From Paraburkholderia sp. IMGN_8 (GTDB lineage Bacteria > Pseudomonadota > Gammaproteobacteria > Burkholderiales > Burkholderiaceae): 64,000 nucleotides of DNA. The position numbers and the translations under genes were made by a program. The notes under the pieces were generated by a model that worked only from the letters and a program-made list of their open reading frames with translations, searched no databases and was not told the origin of the DNA. Where the stretch lies: the NCBI RefSeq assembly GCF_038050405.1, contig NZ_CP150900.1:1798001-1862000 (forward strand). The letters are read 5' to 3'. Below are positions 60,595 to 64,000 of the stretch, one piece after another (positions within the stretch are counted from its first letter, which is position 1; each line of letters starts with the position of its first letter).

Positions 60595-61467
60595 TCAACA
60601 GAGCAGTGTGCCGAGGTTGACGCTCCCAGTGCGGTCTCTTGTAGCGAGGACCTTTTCCGTCCCGTCCTTTCTTACCCGCAACTCGATGCGCGAGGACGGC
60701 GCAACCAGCCCAGAGAATCGAAAGTCGCCGAAATGGTCGGTCCTGGTTGCGCGTTCGCTACCATCGGAGGAGTCACGCAGGATAACTTCGGCACCCTCCA
60801 GATTACGCAGTTGACCGCCACCCAGGTCTTCGCAGACATTGCCTGCCACCAGATGGCTGAGCGCATCGTCCAGATTCTTGTAGAAGACGCGCGGCTTGGT
60901 GCCGAACTCGGGGCTAATGACTGACAGGTGCTCTTTCTCGACCATTTCCGCCAATTGGGCGTCCACGACATTCAACGCACGGATCGCCTTGGTAGGGCAG
61001 GCCTGCGCGCAGCGTGGCTCTTTCCAGCCGGCATCGAGCAGGTGAGCGTCGAAGTTCCAGTTCTGCGGCACCTGTTCCTGTTCATTCCATTCGATCATGC
61101 CGTAAGGGCATGTCCCGACCAGATCGCGCCGGCCATGCGACTTGACCGGGTCGATCACGACGACGCCGTCCGGCCGCTTGTAGATCGCGCCGTCCGAGGC
61201 TGCTTTAACGCAGGGGGCGTTGTCACAGTGATTACAGGTCTTCGGGATATAGGTGACATCGACCAGCGAGCCTTCTCCGCGAACGTGGCGTTCGATCCGG
61301 ATCGTTTCGAGCCCTTCCGGCGGATGGGGCGCCGAATAGCCCGGAAAGGCATTGCCGGCGTACTCGTCCTTGGTCGCGAGGACGCAATTTCTGCAATTGA
61401 TGCAGAGTGAAACGTCAACGACCAGCGCCCAGCCGCTCACGCTGCTTTCTCGAGTGTCGAGTCCCAT
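60595..61467 (-). CDS. Fe-S small subunit of a transhydroxylase-like molybdopterin oxidoreductase
   Basis: 290 residues from ATG 61467 (GGAGGTGG upstream), overlapping the large-subunit gene by 31 bp. Ferredoxin-like cysteine clusters: 'CINCRNCVLATKDE' (22-28), 'CNHCDNAPCVKAASDGAIYK', 'GTCPYGMIEWNE' and 'RCAQACPTKAIRAL', enough for three [4Fe-4S] clusters. The C-terminal 80 residues are a separate beta domain ('LEGAEVILRDSSDGSERATR', 'FGDFRFSGLVAPSSRIELRV'). This cluster set plus beta domain is the layout of the pyrogallol-phloroglucinol transhydroxylase small subunit. Confidence 0.82.
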   Translation of the reverse strand: MGLDTRESSVSGWALVVDVSLCINCRNCVLATKDEYAGNAFPGYSAPHPPEGLETIRIERHVRGEGSLVDVTYIPKTCNHCDNAPCVKAASDGAIYKRPDGVVVIDPVKSHGRRDLVGTCPYGMIEWNEQEQVPQNWNFDAHLLDAGWKEPRCAQACPTKAIRALNVVDAQLAEMVEKEHLSVISPEFGTKPRVFYKNLDDALSHLVAGNVCEDLGGGQLRNLEGAEVILRDSSDGSERATRTDHFGDFRFSGLVAPSSRIELRVRKDGTEKVLATRDRTGSVNLGTLLC

Positions 61468-64000
61468 TTTTCCACCTCCACCCAGCAAGTATTAGGCATG
61501 ATCCCGTCCGCAGTCGGACTCATTTTTCCACCCGGCGTCAGGAGATTGAGACAGCCTCCGCGATCGACCAGGCCCACCGAAGTCTCGATCAGGTCGAGCT
61601 CGGCACACGACTCGTTGCCGCGCGCCACTCCCGCCTTGACGAGCTGCGAAACATCCACGGCACAGATGACCGACGCCTGCGCGTTGTGGACACGAACCAG
61701 ATCGCCGCGCTGTATGCCTCGAGTCTCGGCATCCCGGCGATTCATTCGCAGAACCCAATATCGATATCCGCCGACCTCCATCCGGTGTTCGTCGATTGTG
61801 CTGACGTGACTGTTCTTTCCGTCCGCATGCGTATGGAAGCTGTAGACCGGATGGTTGGTGACGAGCTGCAGCGGAAACGGTTGTTTCGCGGCGCTGGCGC
61901 GGTTTATGTATCGGTTGACGGCCGGCCTTGCGGGATCAATCTTCTCAATGCGACGCAGGCTCGACGGTACGAACTCGAACTTGCCCGACTGGGTGGGGAG
62001 TCCCTCACCGAACGCTTTCGAATACACGCCGGGAAGCGGGTTCGCTTCCGGCAAATCCTTGGGCCGCCCCTCAGCGAACCAGCGCATGTCGACGGGTGGC
62101 TTGTCATTGTCCGAAGGAGGGGGAACGACGTGATAGCCCTTTTGCAGGAACTTCTTCCAGGTGGTTTGCTTCGGCAGGTCCGTGGAGTTGAACATTCGCT
62201 CGCACCACGCCAGTTCGGAGCAACCACCTTCCGAAAACATGCCACCGTATCCAAGCCTTGTCATGATATCCAGAAAGATCTGATAGTCCGACTTCGATTC
62301 GCCGAGGGGTTCGATGCATTTGTGTTGCATGATCACCATACGGTGATTGAGCTGGCTCTGCGCATGCTGGATGTAGCCGCCGCAATTGGCCCATTCGGCG
62401 ATGTCATCACGTTCGAGCGCGGTGCAAGCAGGCAGAATGACGTCTGCGAACTGGGCCTCGTTCTCCATCCAGATCGACTGGTTGACGATGAACTCCAGGG
62501 ATGAGTGACGATACGCTTCAACAAGCCTGTTCGATCCCGGAGTCGTGCCGAACGATGACGAGCCGTAGCGGTACAGCATGTGGATGCGGGAATGGCCCGG
62601 CCTCGGATACGAGTATTGGGCAAATTGCCCCTCGATCGAGAAGCCGTCCCACGCATAGCCTTCCGCGTGTCCCTCCACGATGGCTTCGGCAAGCCGTTGC
62701 CGGGGGACGGACTGCTTCACCGGATTGATCGTGATGATATGAGGCATGCGGCAGTAGTTGTTGGCCGCGCTCGCAGTGTTGTTCAAATCGCCTGAGATTC
62801 CGCCCTCGGCGTACCCGGGGAAGTAAAAATTGAGGTCCTGCGGTGCACCAATCTGCAAATTGCCGAAATTGATCCCCGGTTTCCCCCATCCCTGCATCGC
62901 CATCATCATGACGACGCTTCGCGCCCATTGAGCACCCGTCTCGGTGCGGCATGCGCCACCAAAGCCTGCGCCCAGGCCGCCAGCCGCGAGATAAGTCTTC
63001 TTTGACGCCCATAACTTCGCCAGACTGCGCACATCCTTGGCGGGCACGCCGGTTTCCGCTTCTTGCCACTCCGGCGTCTTGGGTACGCCGTCCTCTTTGC
63101 CGAGGACGTAAGCGCTCCATTCGTCAAAGCCCGTCGTATTCGATGCAACGTACTCCTTATCGTAGCTGCCGCTAACCATCCATTCGTGCATGATGGCGAT
63201 CGCGAGCGCCGAGTCGGAGCCGGGTTTGATCGGCAGCCATTTCCCGCCAAGGAACTGCGCGGAATGCGTCAGATAAGGATCGATATGCACGAACTCGATG
63301 CCGAGCTGCTTGGCCCATAGCCGCCGTTCGGTGCCTTCGAATCCGCCATAGACACCATTGGTCGATTCGGGATCGCTCGACCAGAACACGATGACCTCGG
63401 CATGCTGAAGACAATCCTCGATCGTGCCGTAAAAGCTCGGCGTGCCCAGGCGCAGGCTGTTGCCGTAGTGATGCATGGCCCCCCAATACCAGCCTTCCCA
63501 ACTGATCGGACTCGGTTCGACGCGGGTAAAGCCGATCAGGTTACCGAAGCGCAGCATCGCGCTCAGGTAGTAGTTGATGTTCCCCCACTGGTGGTGTGCG
63601 CCCGTGACCATGGCTATGGATCCGGGGCCGTAGTCCTTCTTCATGCGGCGAATTTCTCCGGCGACAATATCGAGCGCTTCGTCCCAGCTGATGCGTTCAT
63701 AGCCCGAGATCCCGCGATTCTGGGGATTGCGCTCGCCGTTGGGGTCAAAGTCGACGCGCTTCATCGGATAGAGGAGGCGCTTGTCGGAGTACACGAGCGA
63801 TTTCAGGGAGAGCGCGTGCGGACTGACCGTCGCGCGCCGTGCCGGCGAAAGCCGGCGGCCTCTTGCCGTGATACTCCAGCTCGGTCCATCGTCCTCTTCG
63901 AGATCGATGGGCGTGGTGCGAACGATCTTGTCGTCCTTGACGAAGACGAACACGGGTCCGCCATTGGTGAGCGTGACGTAACGCGTGGTTCCGTCCTTCA
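61437..64000 (-). CDS. Molybdopterin oxidoreductase large subunit, transhydroxylase-like (partial, runs off right edge)
   Basis: At least 853 residues; the frame is open past 63953 to the window edge ('DGTTRYVTLTNGGP' before 'VFVFVKDDKIVR'). DMSO-reductase family: 'WDEALDIVAGEIRRMKKDYG', 'EVIVFWSSDPESTNGVYGGF', 'EFVHIDPYLTHSAQFLGGKW', 'PIKPGSDSALAIAIMHEWMV' and a C-terminal MGD-binding barrel ('NHPVYSFHTHADGKNSHVST', 'WVLRMNRRDAETRGIQRGDL'). The visible N terminus has no CxxCxxxC cluster motif, as in pyrogallol-phloroglucinol transhydroxylase. Expected to move or add hydroxyl groups on polyhydroxylated aromatics using Mo or W-bis-MGD. Confidence 0.85.
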   Translation of the reverse strand, partial: KDGTTRYVTLTNGGPVFVFVKDDKIVRTTPIDLEEDDGPSWSITARGRRLSPARRATVSPHALSLKSLVYSDKRLLYPMKRVDFDPNGERNPQNRGISGYERISWDEALDIVAGEIRRMKKDYGPGSIAMVTGAHHQWGNINYYLSAMLRFGNLIGFTRVEPSPISWEGWYWGAMHHYGNSLRLGTPSFYGTIEDCLQHAEVIVFWSSDPESTNGVYGGFEGTERRLWAKQLGIEFVHIDPYLTHSAQFLGGKWLPIKPGSDSALAIAIMHEWMVSGSYDKEYVASNTTGFDEWSAYVLGKEDGVPKTPEWQEAETGVPAKDVRSLAKLWASKKTYLAAGGLGAGFGGACRTETGAQWARSVVMMMAMQGWGKPGINFGNLQIGAPQDLNFYFPGYAEGGISGDLNNTASAANNYCRMPHIITINPVKQSVPRQRLAEAIVEGHAEGYAWDGFSIEGQFAQYSYPRPGHSRIHMLYRYGSSSFGTTPGSNRLVEAYRHSSLEFIVNQSIWMENEAQFADVILPACTALERDDIAEWANCGGYIQHAQSQLNHRMVIMQHKCIEPLGESKSDYQIFLDIMTRLGYGGMFSEGGCSELAWCERMFNSTDLPKQTTWKKFLQKGYHVVPPPSDNDKPPVDMRWFAEGRPKDLPEANPLPGVYSKAFGEGLPTQSGKFEFVPSSLRRIEKIDPARPAVNRYINRASAAKQPFPLQLVTNHPVYSFHTHADGKNSHVSTIDEHRMEVGGYRYWVLRMNRRDAETRGIQRGDLVRVHNAQASVICAVDVSQLVKAGVARGNESCAELDLIETSVGLVDRGGCLNLLTPGGKMSPTADGIMPNTCWVEVEKWDSTLEKAA

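Noticed and set aside
1..64000. CRISPR arrays, rRNA and tRNA genes, replication origin
   Set aside because: No regularly spaced direct repeats, no rRNA-like or cloverleaf sequence and no DnaA-box or iteron cluster was seen in reading both strands.

Overview
The window looks like an accessory, mosaic stretch of a Burkholderiaceae genome, most likely Paraburkholderia or a close relative. The basis is high GC with GC-rich third codon positions, a phasin, three closely related Crp/Fnr regulators, acetamidase/formamidase genes, entericidin, CsbD, DUF3309 and DUF2934 small proteins, and SYLF (YSC84) lipoproteins. The species assignment is inference. No rRNA, tRNA or CRISPR array was found.

Layout. 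1-6.35 kb (minus) is a nitrogen-scavenging cluster: a free-standing acetamidase/formamidase, an unusual AraC regulator fused to a second amidase domain, a PuuE-like polysaccharide deacetylase, and the substrate-binding protein and permease (cut by the left edge) of an amino-acid-type ABC importer. 6.4-21.1 kb is a decayed region. It holds runs of small genes of unknown function and many broken genes (HU-like, cold-shock with an internal TGA, DUF1488-like, a phage protein, a cupredoxin, a secreted repeat protein), a group II intron with its RT/maturase/HNH protein, and a degraded ISKra4-family element with both ends.

21.1-48.9 kb is a stress/envelope island. It has an XRE-Crp fusion regulator with two operator-like palindromes, two further Crp/Fnr regulators, phosphoglucomutase, a phasin, a fatty-acid desaturase, a YciE/F-like (DUF892) protein, CsbD, DUF3309, PRC-barrel proteins, a DUF2252 gene split by a frameshift, a CPA1-type Na+/H+ antiporter, and many small secreted or membrane proteins. 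SYLF lipoprotein, DUF3096 and PRC-barrel genes recur as a cassette: complete on the minus strand at 43.1-44.8 kb, on the plus strand at 47.4-48.9 kb with a broken PRC gene, and as remnants at 22 and 31 kb. The three SYLF genes that keep their 5' ends share a palindrome and promoter-like block at a fixed distance from the start codon.

48.9-58.97 kb is a nest of mobile DNA. IS6-family fragments lie at both ends. An IS21-type istA is interrupted by a recombinase-in-trio (RIT) element of three overlapping tyrosine recombinases bounded by 26-bp inverted repeats. Truncated host genes (VIT-type transporter, glutathione reductase) lie beside it, followed by an intact SRAP gene, an intact IS4-family element with 19-bp inverted repeats and a 9-bp target duplication, and an entericidin gene.

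59.2-64 kb is an intact catabolic block. A 4,5-dihydroxyphthalate-decarboxylase-like protein converges with a two-gene minus-strand operon for a molybdopterin oxidoreductase large subunit (running off the right edge) and its Fe-S small subunit. The pair most resembles pyrogallol-phloroglucinol transhydroxylase, which suggests metabolism of hydroxylated aromatic compounds.
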